52,456 nt of DNA from a virus, in IMG/VR virus record IMGVR_UViG_3300020411_002342, positions 1 to 52,456 of that record; one strand, 5' to 3'. The notes beneath the pieces are model-generated. The model did no database searches, was not told the DNA's origin, and saw only the letters and a list, made by a program, of their open reading frames with translations. A program made the translations under genes and the position numbers. Shown piece after piece: positions 24,601 through 32,300 of the stretch; within the stretch, counting starts at the first letter, position 1; each line of letters begins with the position of its first letter.

Positions 24601-24714
24601 GATTTCGTTAAATCGGATACAAAATCCTTTAATGCAATTAATGATGATGGTGTAACTGGTATAATAACAGGTCCAGTTATCGTCAGAACAAGAGATTTAA
24701 AAGAATCTTATTAA
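12679..24714 (+). CDS. 7: giant gp7-like baseplate wedge protein, 4011 aa
   Basis: Residues about 1-250 resemble the C-terminal part of T4 gp7: FIRQVKDFYKTKGTDEAYKI followed by LFRALYGEEVKV (193-224) aligns with the gp7 block DFYSTKGIEASYKFLFKVLYNEEV. T4 gp7 has 1032 residues; here about 3700 further residues follow. They comprise a YHYH-type domain (1243-1262, HSPIIGWAYDGNPIYGPYGY), Gly-rich modules with GGSGY and P-x-V-x-I (about 720, 1103, 1140, 2086, 3347, 3387, 3752, 3805), repeats of the form HGF-x-x-GE (590, 816, 943, 1495, 1840, 2991), and three beta-rich copies of a module (2585, 2712, 2842) also found in the fibre-like protein at 38317. GIGTT/GVGTT turns are frequent. Position after gp6 and before gp8 matches gp7. 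Likely a baseplate-periphery protein with many surface or glycan-contacting domains. No frameshift seen. Confidence 0.85.
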   Translation: MIDTSVQRVKVSQVIENQLPEFVQAENPLFVDFMKQYYISQEFQGGTIDIAENLDRYTKLQTFVGTALTEYTGLSTDTQNYSKTIYVDTTDGYPAKYGLLKIDDEIITYTGVGTTSFTGCIRGFSGVDSMDQPNRPDLLSFKTSVGAAHTGGTKVYNLSNLFIREFFSKLKTTFASGFENRKLDSDLDQVKFIRQVKDFYKTKGTDEAYKILFRALYGEEVKVIKPSEFLLRPSDADYQLTQDFIVKSITGDPRALKSSTLVQDKDDNDENILGASGAISDVKDFMYGGEHYYQISVSKDSINGNFDIPGRTRLTNAVSIGGTVLTVDTTVGFPTSGSVSIANGDPSGIVTYTNKTLNQFTGLSTMRSAFKVGDDVRYGNVAYGYSVGNLSKKIEVLITGVLGEFDIPETTFYFDKKDKIRVGSFGVNKSIQDQHFNSWIHNVSVRHAPKSVTEISLGTFNIETTSSNDFLEEDFVEILDGDDKIYGVGRVTSVISNNVFVLSDIPGVDIAEIQYVRRRINRGNSIVHDNITKYTTDVQNTYEHAESSCVYVASPSIPSLGNEPITASDRSVEWSGTTDGTEVQVTTGADDHGFYSGEVVKFSIVSGHNNLTDGKNYYIKRVSSNNVQFANSLPDLVQNTFVDSTGTGTFKISVPDIANKKLEHQKLLKKIPINPDFDGSQYETTAATSTGILINGTEIYNYKSGDVIFYGGVKSIDVLEGGSGYDLITPPTVTIESTSGSGVTATANIKGQFERIDIVDPGFDYIDEPVVEISGGNGSNAVARSRLRLIDHFIDFDASSTGDRINIANDTIGFTTFHKFRDGEPVIYQTFNTGAIGIASAGITTDQIQTTPDQRLVDNEIYYIAKVDASTIKLANTREEALSKSNLLNLTGYADGTQRFQSLERKKVLGDIIIDNPGEGFENKRRLVKPAGINTYSDYIEYTGHGFKDGEIVQYSFDGTGIGGIDTEQQYYVLKVNDDRFRLASAGIGTTLSDANYLAKQFVGFTSVGTGDHIFNYPPISVNVKGTIGVNTTTAENYHAVVNPIVRGSITSINVEKPGTGYGSPTIFNFSIPPTIRVSSGSSSEYKAIVSDGKIQDIIITRSGGEYTSTPDLTILGDGIGAKVVSSIDSNGNVSKVTVKNGGVGYSTATVSVQENIPGTGAVFLSKIDSWNIDNVKRYEDIFDNDDGFLVRGDNDEGIKFTSMYAPRALRKVIKQKNSDNTLDYAQNDLSLVNNAEEVSGKHSPIIGWAYDGNPIYGPYGYDRKDGGIARLIRSSYSLKTSRENGPSVADYPLGFFIEDYEYLGNGDLDRNNGRFCVTPDYPRGTYAYFATINTTENETSGTFKNYRSPVFPYLIGEKFAAKPNDWNFTETNNQSKDINTSAFRRNTYPYKLDSPGARYSGIYDSRKIATQETEVNYSSPGGINQYEIVSSGDNYQVNEKLNISDLDNGDGFSARISKVVGKDIVSIASTVVKIDNVVFTYDNQTGGVVGLSSQPHGLTVGDRITVSGLSTDSLRQIDGRHTVGFNTSLFTLDSAGIGTTGATGIVTSIKVSGDLSPKNILPNDIIGIGLTERMLVLNVDPVNSEFRVQREYNGTVGASHSGSVTVTSLNRAINFNLGISTDIITNVNVPYYFNPIETLSLGSTAGVGVGSTLSYSYRVIGATTANKFVLSQQAYLPDHSFVDGQKLIYENGGGTSIQVYNGISTFTLANNTPVFAIRDSKDLLGISTNPLGIGSDGSVAGIGSTAYRLFFTGNGSGQMHSFKPQKTEITGFVEKVVGTVVCKEDHNLLQNDTVSISLTPGISTTHYVEYDDGSKRTIIDAKTFGASSVNTSENTITINNHGYKTGDKILYRSSGTVIAPLINHEIYFIVRIDDNKFKLSKTYHSSTLLVPEIIGLTSTGSGHKIGLINPSLSLTRGYKVGFAVSDTSLSQTISGNKRHIFNFDLFNDKNFTNPYYTNQKDTGFQVVGVGTVGVTSTASVDLQLTDNSPSELFYRLTPVNLGIDADAKRDPVVDTDVINYSSLKINDSTYNGTYTITGIGSTTFTFNIPYLPERDSYKDNEAVILKYSTSSTRASGPIDKLNIVSKGRGYKTVPVVTSIGSTQGTGGLIRLNSTDVGVLRRYTTKNIGFDYSADKTIQPSVQLPQILRLDRLSTIDNIGITSAGKNYVEAPNLVVIDRVTNEVNEDVVTELELQGTSISKVNLLRNTNNLYDTNPKIVTTNNSNGVKVIGLSYTSGTNLVTLTLDGTYTTSTYPFTIGKEIYVENIGIGSTGSGYNSSNYNYKPFTVTGVNTNPGGGNATVSYNLDSSVTSPGIFSGPSSSGTVIRYEDMPIFNVTVKPNKFSDGEIISTGDKSGIVVSWNEDNKYIKVLSNDTFDKGEKINGQSSKSVAVIEQTNKFDSVFNITSNAQVISGWQRETGFLNDELQRLQDNQYYNTFAYSLGSVIDYDTWRDPVNSLGHVVGFKNFADVNVVSIAGTDAKNRSNANVTVGDAVAVTITDLISEKESIHNTYDFDLVRENSKRIDDKTIASDEIFFDNKIITDYIEARSNRALSIDSVSSEFNDLPRATAYSNIGDFNTDEVRSAKYYVLLFDRRYPGEKEIIQVNVLHDDNLGYIMPFGRVETEIDLGTFDFDVTGKVGTLRFLPSKYKVNNYALRLFAIQEFNETDSTGIGSTTFGTGYHIESKAVGVGTNGDTPFQVVGLGTAGGTTTTKLLVLTNETSGNQRSQLNELVVMQHGSEVYMIDYAQMINENISETNSPSVGLGTFGADVRSGIATVYFTPVTGVGVTMRVHQTSIDSNASGIGSDLYSLTQVLTTTTDIAATSSPQPTRISGFGSNSYQAADCLIEITDTTNDRRAVTQVTMIHDGTTPYFSEWGYFDTFNGTGIGTIGVGYSSTSGGDLELRLTPPASTAVKTKVLQYNMTETGGSAAGIVTFTNSRIEATDSLYTGTENDVKFSFDLKHAGSPVFHKVFDSSDPAVVDVTNDTFIVDNHFFTTGEKITYTPTGTGTTMSIGIASTTVVGFGTTDKLPSTSYVVKIAENKFKLCGTATEALKAAPTVFNLSAVGVGTTHAFTSGDLNSKMIVTLDNNIQSPVIQSPINTKLSFDAPTTTDFITLVGISSFYSGDVIKVGDEFMKVDTVGIGSTNQILVKRGQLNSDIVAHSANDTVTKYLGNYQIVKDSINFTDAPKGAKGPAGLTTTSTFTGRAFIRSGTSLGDIDTYANNHVFDTVEDQFTGIATNFILKSGGQNITGFATNSAVLLLNEIFQNPANDYNVVETAGITSVSFTGAGVSVSYDVNVSSIPRGGVIVSVAETSNFGYQPLVAAGGTAIVSAAGTVESVSIGNSGSGYRVGLQTNILVTTLTSSGIVTIGTANVDAGIVTSVTITNGGGSGFSSASPPKLDIEPPLNYENIKLVGSSTGIGASISVRVGAATSVIDWTITNYGYNYKVDDVLYLEENGQAGIPTDASAGVAFTSFRLTVDKVFNDSFTGWTFGELEKLNTFEDLFDGVRTSFPLKKTIGAVATPITLRAGKGSPIKVEDNTLIFLNDVLQIPFESYSFKGGSQVTFSEAPKKGDKVRIYFFRGSDSDVIDVDILETVKPGDKLTINTYPETGLSYEFQQESRTITGISTADAVTTNTYIDIGITTNRTLLRPATWKKQTQDVIIGNIGIGKDRSELEAGIRPTAYIINNVAAGSTEVFTDTAYPLFNQVDDIVEGKQSVVILDKTTKTGAAATAIVSAAGTISSVVISDGGSGYTSAPMVSIGVTAGIGTVHAGIGTTESTNAYAYATVSGLGTISAVTIEAPGAGYTNTSPPKVLVAPEAQTDDKLSSVKYDGDFGIITGIGTTSVVGIATTGLTFDLHIPKGSVLRDTSVVSSASTVSGIQTGYYFIAYNTNVGGGLTSYSDATGTTSVGIGTSFIDNIYRVQSVETVLASAHGIGHTALRRVTVSVSSTEGVGIGSSSYFGEYSWGRLYDFVKSDTKSFNAINDDGVTGIITGPVIVRTRDLKESY

Positions 24715-24719
24715 TTAAA

Positions 24720-24727
24720 CATAAATA
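24720..24727 (+). promoter_or_regulatory. T4-type late promoter candidate (gp8)
   Basis: CATAAATA, seven of eight bases of the T4 late box, 21 bases before the gp8 ATG, in the only real gap (33 bases) between gp7 and gp8. Confidence 0.65.
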
Positions 24728-24747
24728 AAACTAAAAGTTAATTTACA

Positions 24748-26307
24748 ATGTCGGCAATTATAACTGATCAGCTTCGTATATTAAACTGTGAAAATTTTGT
24801 CGCAGGAGTAGCTTCTACTAGTAATAGTTATTATTCCTGGATAGGTCTTCCTAATGCTGCTGAATTTCAATCTGATTGGGATTCAAATCCTCCTGCACCA
24901 AAAGATGCATTTAGTGAGGAGAATGATGCATGGGATACAATGATTGCATTGAAGAAGATAAACGCAGCTGATATTTCTAGAGTAGTTAGAAAAATTACTT
25001 GGACATCTGGTACAACATATGAGATGTATCGTGATGATTATTCACGTTCAAATTTATCTCCTCAAACAAGTTCGACGAATTTATATGATACGAATTATTA
25101 TGTAATGAATCAAGATTATAGAGTCTATATTTGTTTGCAGAATGGAACTAATCCAGAAAACAGTAATGGTAGACCTTCTCTTGATGAACCTTTATTTACA
25201 GATTTAGAACCAAGATCTGCTGGTGGTTCTGGAGATGGATATATTTGGAAATATCTTTTTACTATTAATCCAAATAATCTTATAAAATTTGATTCAACAA
25301 GTTTTATTCCTTTACCTTCTGATTGGTCATCAAGTACTTCTGTTGCTGCGGTAAGAGATAATGCTTCTACTAGTGGACAACTTAAAATCGTAACTATTAC
25401 AAATCGTGGTGTTGGTTATGGTACTGCTGCAACTTATAACAATGTTCCTATTGAAGGAGACGGTAGTGGTGCTAAATGTTCTGTTGTTGTAAATGCTGCT
25501 GGTAAAATAGATTCTGTTGAGGTTACTAATGGTGGTTCTGATTATACATTTGGAAGTGTTAATTTAGAACAAGTTGGTCTTACCAATCCATCAGGTTCTA
25601 CTGATGCTGGATTTAATGTTATTATTCCACCTCAAGATGGTCATGGTGCTGATATATATCGAGAATTGGGTGCAAATCGTGTTTTGATATATTCTCGTCT
25701 TGAGAATGATACATCAAATCCAGATTTTATTACAGGTAACCAATTCGCTAGAGTTGGTCTTGTTAAAGATCCATATGCATATGGATCAACAAATAAATTA
25801 ACAACTTCAAAAGCTAGTGCTGTTTACGCTCTAAAATTAACAGGTGCTGGTGCAACTACTACTACATTTACAACAGATTCTGAAATAACTCAAAGAATTG
25901 GAGTTGGTTCTACTGCTGTTGGTAGGGTTATTAATTGGGATTCTACAACTGGAGTTCTTAAATATTGGCAAGACAGAAGACTTGCTATTTCTACTGACGG
26001 AAATGCACCAACTTACGGATATAATCTATTTGGATTTAATGCAGATCCTACAACTGGTGCTGGAACTACTATTTTTGGTGGATCTAGTAACTTAAATATA
26101 GATACTAACTTTGGTACTGCTCTATCACCAGGTCTTTCTACATCAATAAATAGTAGAACATACAACTTAGGTATGAGTTTTGTTAAGGGAATTGCTAATC
26201 CCGAAGTTGAAAAACACAGTGGTGATATTATCTACGTAGACAATAGGGCATCTGTTACACGTAGTTCACAACAAAAAGAAGACATAAAAATTGTATTGGA
26301 ATTCTAA
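24748..26307 (+). CDS. 8: baseplate wedge subunit gp8
   Basis: 519 residues against 334 in T4 gp8. GGSGDGYIWKYLFTINPN matches T4's GDGYVWEYLFEI, and the C-terminus HSGDIIYVDNRASVTRSSQQ then KEDIKIVLEF matches the T4 end HSGEMIYMENRP...EEINILF; these are the gp8 hallmarks. The extra length sits in the middle (about residues 210-300), where a Gly-rich module of the type shared with gp7 and gp14 is inserted (RGVGYGT at about 219, GGSDYTFG at about 260). gp8 dimers lie at the wedge periphery and bind gp10/gp7. It is followed seven bases later by the next gene. Confidence 0.92.
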   Translation: MSAIITDQLRILNCENFVAGVASTSNSYYSWIGLPNAAEFQSDWDSNPPAPKDAFSEENDAWDTMIALKKINAADISRVVRKITWTSGTTYEMYRDDYSRSNLSPQTSSTNLYDTNYYVMNQDYRVYICLQNGTNPENSNGRPSLDEPLFTDLEPRSAGGSGDGYIWKYLFTINPNNLIKFDSTSFIPLPSDWSSSTSVAAVRDNASTSGQLKIVTITNRGVGYGTAATYNNVPIEGDGSGAKCSVVVNAAGKIDSVEVTNGGSDYTFGSVNLEQVGLTNPSGSTDAGFNVIIPPQDGHGADIYRELGANRVLIYSRLENDTSNPDFITGNQFARVGLVKDPYAYGSTNKLTTSKASAVYALKLTGAGATTTTFTTDSEITQRIGVGSTAVGRVINWDSTTGVLKYWQDRRLAISTDGNAPTYGYNLFGFNADPTTGAGTTIFGGSSNLNIDTNFGTALSPGLSTSINSRTYNLGMSFVKGIANPEVEKHSGDIIYVDNRASVTRSSQQKEDIKIVLEF

Positions 26308-26313
26308 AGAACT

Positions 26314-29300
26314 ATGCCACAGGAAACCAACTTAAACGTCAATCCATATTTTGACGATTTTAATAAAGATAAAAATTATTATAAAGTTCTTTTTAAACCT
26401 GGAACTCCAGTACAGGCAAGAGAATTAAGTACTCTTCAATCTATTTTACAAAATCAGATTGAACAATTTGGTACGCATTTCTTTAAAGAAGGATCAAAGG
26501 TTATTCCTGGTAATGTTACGTATGATAATAATTTTACATGTGTTCAAATAGAGAGTGATTTTTTAGGAATTCCAGTTGAAACATATGTAGATCAACTTGT
26601 AGGAACAAGAATTACTGGATCTTCATCTGGTGTTACTGCAAGTGTTAGAAAGATTCTTACTGCTGAAGATTCAGAGAGAGGAAATTTAACTTTATACATT
26701 AAATATGAGAAATCTGGTGAAGATTTTGAACAAACAGAGTTTTCTGATGGAGAGAGTTTATTAACTTCAACAGATATTACTTATGGTAATGCCGTTATTG
26801 CAACAAATGAACCTTTTGCAAATTGTTTAATTGCTGGTTCTTCAGCTAAGGGATCTGCTTTTTCTGTTGGTGATGGAGTTTATTTTATTCGTGGAACTTT
26901 TGCACAAGTTCAACAAGAAACGATTGTATTAGAACAATATAGTGCTAGTCCATCATATCGTGTTGGATTTGATGTAGAGGAAGATTTCATAACAGCTGAT
27001 GAAGATCCTGATTTGAATGATAATGCTTCAGGATTTACAAACTATGCTGCTCCAGGTGCTGATAGATTTAAAATTAAAATAAGTCTAAAGAAAAAAGATT
27101 TAGATGATTATAATGACCAAAATTTTGTTGAAATTGCAAGAATAGAACAAGGAAATTTACAAACTTTTGTCAAAGAAACTCAATATAATTTACTTGCTGA
27201 TACTTTAGCTAAAAGAACTTATGATGAATCAGGTAATTATTATGTTAAACCTTTTGGAGTCTATGTTAAAGAGTCTCTGAATGACCAAATAGGTAGTAAA
27301 GGTATATACACATCTGAACAAAAAACTGCACAGGGTAATACTCCTTCTGAGGATTTGATGACAATTCAAATTTCTCCAGGAAAAGCTTATGTGAAAGGAT
27401 ATTCTTTGGAGAAAATAGCACCTACTTTTATTGATGCACCAAAACCAAGAACAACAAGAGAAGTTAAAGAATATGCTGTTAGTTATTCTACAGGAGATCC
27501 TTTATTTTTAAATAATGTTTTTGGTTCTCCAAGTTTAGGAATTGGAACAACTGCGGTTGTTAGTTTGATGTCAAGAAGAAAGAGTGATAATAGTGCTGGT
27601 ACTGAAATTGGTCAAGCTAGATTATATGATTTTAAATCACAATCATCCAGTTATGAGGATGCAACTACTGAATATGAAATAAGATTATTTGATATAAAAA
27701 CTCTTACAGATGTTCAGGTTTCTAGTGCAATTACATCACTATCATCTTCAGATTATATACAGGGTAAAAGAAGTGGTGCTACTGGATATGTTTATTCTGG
27801 AAATGGAACAAATGTAACTAGTTTTAAGATGATTGATGTAAGTGGAACTTTCTTAAAAGATGAAAAACTTATAATCAATGGTATTGAAGATGGTAGAATT
27901 TTTAAGAAAGTAAGTACTTATACATTTAATGATGTTAAATCTTTAAAGAGTGCTGTTGGTGTTTCTACTTTTAGTGCTGATGTAGTTTTAGATGATGGAG
28001 ATAAACTTACTAATGTAGCATCAAGTAATCTTAAATTAACTTATACTGGTGGAAATACAGGAAAAATTACAGGATCTGGAGATAATTTTGTTGGACTTAT
28101 AACTGCAAATAATATTATTAGTTACTCAATTCCTGGTGAAACTACTCCTCGATTTAATAGAATTGATAAAATAAATGTTACAGGAAATGAAATTGATATT
28201 GTTGGAATACCAACTGTTAGTGGTGTTTGTATTGGTGGTATTGGAACAAATACATCAATTCCCGTAAATGATCTTCTTATTCGTAAAACAAGTTTTGATA
28301 TAGGAGATAACAGTTTATTAACTCCTGTAGCTCATTCTGGTATTGAAAGTTTAGATGTAACTAATACGACTATTAATATTAGAAAACAATATTCTGATAT
28401 TTCTATCGCAAATAGTCAATTTACAACTCCTACAGCAGGAAAGGATCTTTATTTCCAACCATTTGATGAAGAAAGATACTTCCTTTCTTATGATGATGGA
28501 TCTATTGAACCATTAACATCAGATCAAGTAACAATTTCTGATGACAAAAAGACTGTTACTTTTGTAGCTTTAAGTAAGGCCACTGGTAAAGCAAATTTAT
28601 TTGCAACAGTTCTTAAATCAAAAATTGTAAATAAACAGAAAAAATTAAATGAAGCAAATGTTTTAATTGTTAGTCGTTCTAAAGATGTATCATCTGGAGT
28701 TGGAACAAATACATTAGATGATGGTTTAACTTATAGTAGAGTATATGGAACAAGAGTACAAGATAATCAAATTTCTCTTAATATTCCTGATGCATGTTCA
28801 TTATTAGGTGTTTTTGAGTCAGAGAATACTAGTGATCCAAATTTACCATCTCTTGTAATGACTGGATTCTCTGGTCCAAGTGGAGATAATTCTGATTTAA
28901 TAGTTGGTGAAAAATTAACAGGTAAAACAAGTAATTCTGTAGCTTTAGTAGTAGAAATATCTGGTACTGATAGTGTAGGACTAATTTATTTGAATGAAAA
29001 TCTTTTTGAGATGGGTGAAACAGTAGTTTCAGAGAAATCTGGAATCTCAGCTGTTGCAGCTGCATTTAATGCTGGTGATAGAGATATTACAGATCAATTC
29101 TCTTTAAATATTAATCAAAAACCAAATTATTATGATTTTTCAACTATAATCAGAGAAAAACAATATCCAGATCCAGAGAGAAAATTAAAAATTGTATTTA
29201 AGAATTTTTATGTTGATGCTGATGATACTGGAGATTTCTATAATGCATCAAGTTACCCATCTGGATCTAGAAAGTTAATAAATGTTGATCGCAATTATCA

Positions 29301-32300
29301 ATTATTTGTTAGTGACTTAATTGATATAAGACCAAGGGTTGCTGCTTATGACATGACATCTGGAATATCTCCTTTTGATGCCAGATCTAGAATATTCTCA
29401 ACTCAAGGTGATGGATCATTAAATCCATTAGTTCCTGATGAGACTTTGATAGTTACTTATGATTATTATCTTGGAAGGAAAGATAGAATATTTATTGATA
29501 AAAACGGAGATTTCATATATCTTCAAGGTATTCCTTCGGAAGATCCACAGGAACCACAAGCAATTGGTGATGCAATGGAAGTTGCAAAATTGGAATTTCC
29601 AGCATATTTGAATGATGTTAGCGAATCAAATATGATTCGAACAAAACATAAACGTTTTACTATGGCTGACATAGGAAGACTTGAAAAGAGAATTGAAAAT
29701 GTTGAATATTATTCAAGGTTATCTTTACTTGAACTTGATACCAGTACATTACAAGTAACAGATGCTAATGGTTTAAATCGTTTTAAATGTGGATTCTTTG
29801 TTGATAACTTTAAGAGACATGAAAATCATCAGATCGCTCATCCAGATTGGAGTGCATCTACAGATCTTAAATCAGGTATTTTAAGACCAGGACATTATAC
29901 CATTGCAATGGATTTGATTATTGCATGTAAGAAATACTTTGGTTTAGGAGTTCCTAAGAAAAGAGTTAGTCTTAAGAAATGTAATGATGTAGATGGTTAT
30001 AATATTAAAAAAGTTAATAGGACAGTATTACTTGATTTCAGTGAAACTGAAATGGTAAAACAGATTTATGCATCAAGAATTGAAAATGTAAACCCATTTT
30101 TGATTGCATATTTTGCTGGTGATATGAAACTGATTCCAGATTCTGATACTTGGGTTGATACTAAAACGATAGATGCAAATGTTATATGGGATACAGATGA
30201 ATATGATGCAGCTATTAAAAAATATGGTATCGATGAAGAGACTGGTTTAAGTGAAGTGGAATGGGGTTCTTGGAAGACTGATTGGGTAGGAGAAAAAGTA
30301 CTTGATACTTATACTGAAACAAAAGATAAAACCTTTAAAGGTGGAAAGATAAAACCTAATCAAATTCCAAAAGGAGTAAAGAATAAGATCAAATCTATTC
30401 CAAATTATAGGAAAGTTATTGAATTAAATGGAAAATGGATTGCAGCGGGTAAAGGTGTTATTATAAATGCTAAACTAAGAACAAAACAAAAGTATCAAGA
30501 TATCAAGGTAACAACCAAAAAATCTAAAAAAGGTATTCAGTATAACATAACTCCTACAGTCACCAATGAAGTTATTGGTGAAAAGGTTGTTAGTCAAGAT
30601 AAAATCTCTTATATGAGAAGAAGAGAGATTGAATTTGTTGCTGAAAGAATGAAACCAAGAACAAGATTCTATCCTTATTTTGATGGAGTTTATGTTCATG
30701 GATGGTGTACTCCTAAACTTCTTGAAATTAAGATGAAAAGTGGTGTATTCAAGGTTGGTGAAACCGTTGAAGGTAAAATGAATTTCAAGAAATATAATGC
30801 ATCTAAGTTTAAAGGTGGTAGTAAAGATGAAATTGTTTTTAGAGTGTGTCAACCAAATCATAAGACAGGTGCATATGATAATCCAGATAAAGTTTTAACT
30901 TTAAATCCATATAAACCTGGCGCTACTATGCCTGCATCATACTCTTCATCATCTAATCTTTTAAATGTTGATGTTGAAGGTCTTGCTGATCATGTTGATG
31001 ATGATTATTTTGGATGTGTTAGACCAGGTATGACACTTGTTGGAGAAACAAGTGGTGCAATAGCAAAGGTAGTAAGAAAGAGACTTATTACCGATTCTCT
31101 TGGATATTTGAATGGTTGTTTCCAAATTCCAAATCCCAAATTTAAATCTAATCCAAAATTTGAAACTGGGGTAAAAACTTTTAGATTAACAACTAGTAAG
31201 ACTAATGATACAACTGCAGGAGTAGTTAAAGGTCACGCTGAAGCTAATTTCTATGCTGAAGGAACTTTAAATACAGTTCAAGAAACTGTATTGAGTACTA
31301 AAATTCCTCAAATTCAGAAACTTACTCTAAAAGATCAAAAAGTATTAAACAAAAGAATATCTAGAAAAATAGGTCCAGCTGAAAAAGAAATTAGAGGTAT
31401 TCAATATTATGATCCTCTTGCACAAACTTTCAGAGTAGATGATACATCTGGTGTATTCATTACTTCAGTTGATGTCTATATGAGAGATAAGGATACTGAA
31501 ATTCCTTTAACAATGCAAGTTAGGACTGTTGATACTGGTTCACCAACTTCTGAGATTTTACCTTATAGTGTTGTTTCTGTTGATCCAGATGATGTAAAAG
31601 TTTCTGAAGATGCTTCTGTTGCAACTAATTTTAAATTTGATGCACCTGTTTATTTGGAAGGAGAACAAGAATATGCTTTAGTTCTTGTTACACCTTCTGA
31701 AAACTATACTGCTTGGATTTCAAGAATGGGTGAAGTTGATATTTCTACAGCTAATTTACCCGATAATGAACAAGTATTAATCAGTCAACAACCATATTTG
31801 GGAACTTTATTTAAGTCTCAGAATGGTACGACCTGGGATCCAAGTCAGTTGGAAGATATGAAGTTTACAATTTATAAAGCTAAATTTAATACCGCTCCAG
31901 GTATGGTTAGATTTTTCAACTCAAATATTAGTGTTGCAAATGATCTCATTCAATCTTTACCAAATAACTCAATTGAACTCATATCAAGAAGAGCTATAGT
32001 TGGTATAGGAACAACGTTACCACTTACAAGTGAAACTGATTTTTCAACAGGTTTGAAACCAGGTGTAAGAATTAAACAGGCTGGTAATAATGAGGCTCGA
32101 GCAAATATACTGGCAATTGCTGGTATTGCAACCATTAATGGATCAAATGATCTTGACATTATTAATCCTGGTCTTGGTTATACCCCTGCATCTGGTACTC
32201 TTACATATTCAAGTGTTCCAATGGTTACCAAATCAGGAAATGGTAGTGGTGCTGTTGGTGATGTTACTGTTGTTGACGGTAAGATTGGTGTTGTTACCTT

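Noticed and set aside
28829-30861. Minus-strand frames inside the 2552-residue gene
   Set aside because: Shadows produced by the codon bias of the real gene; no start signals.
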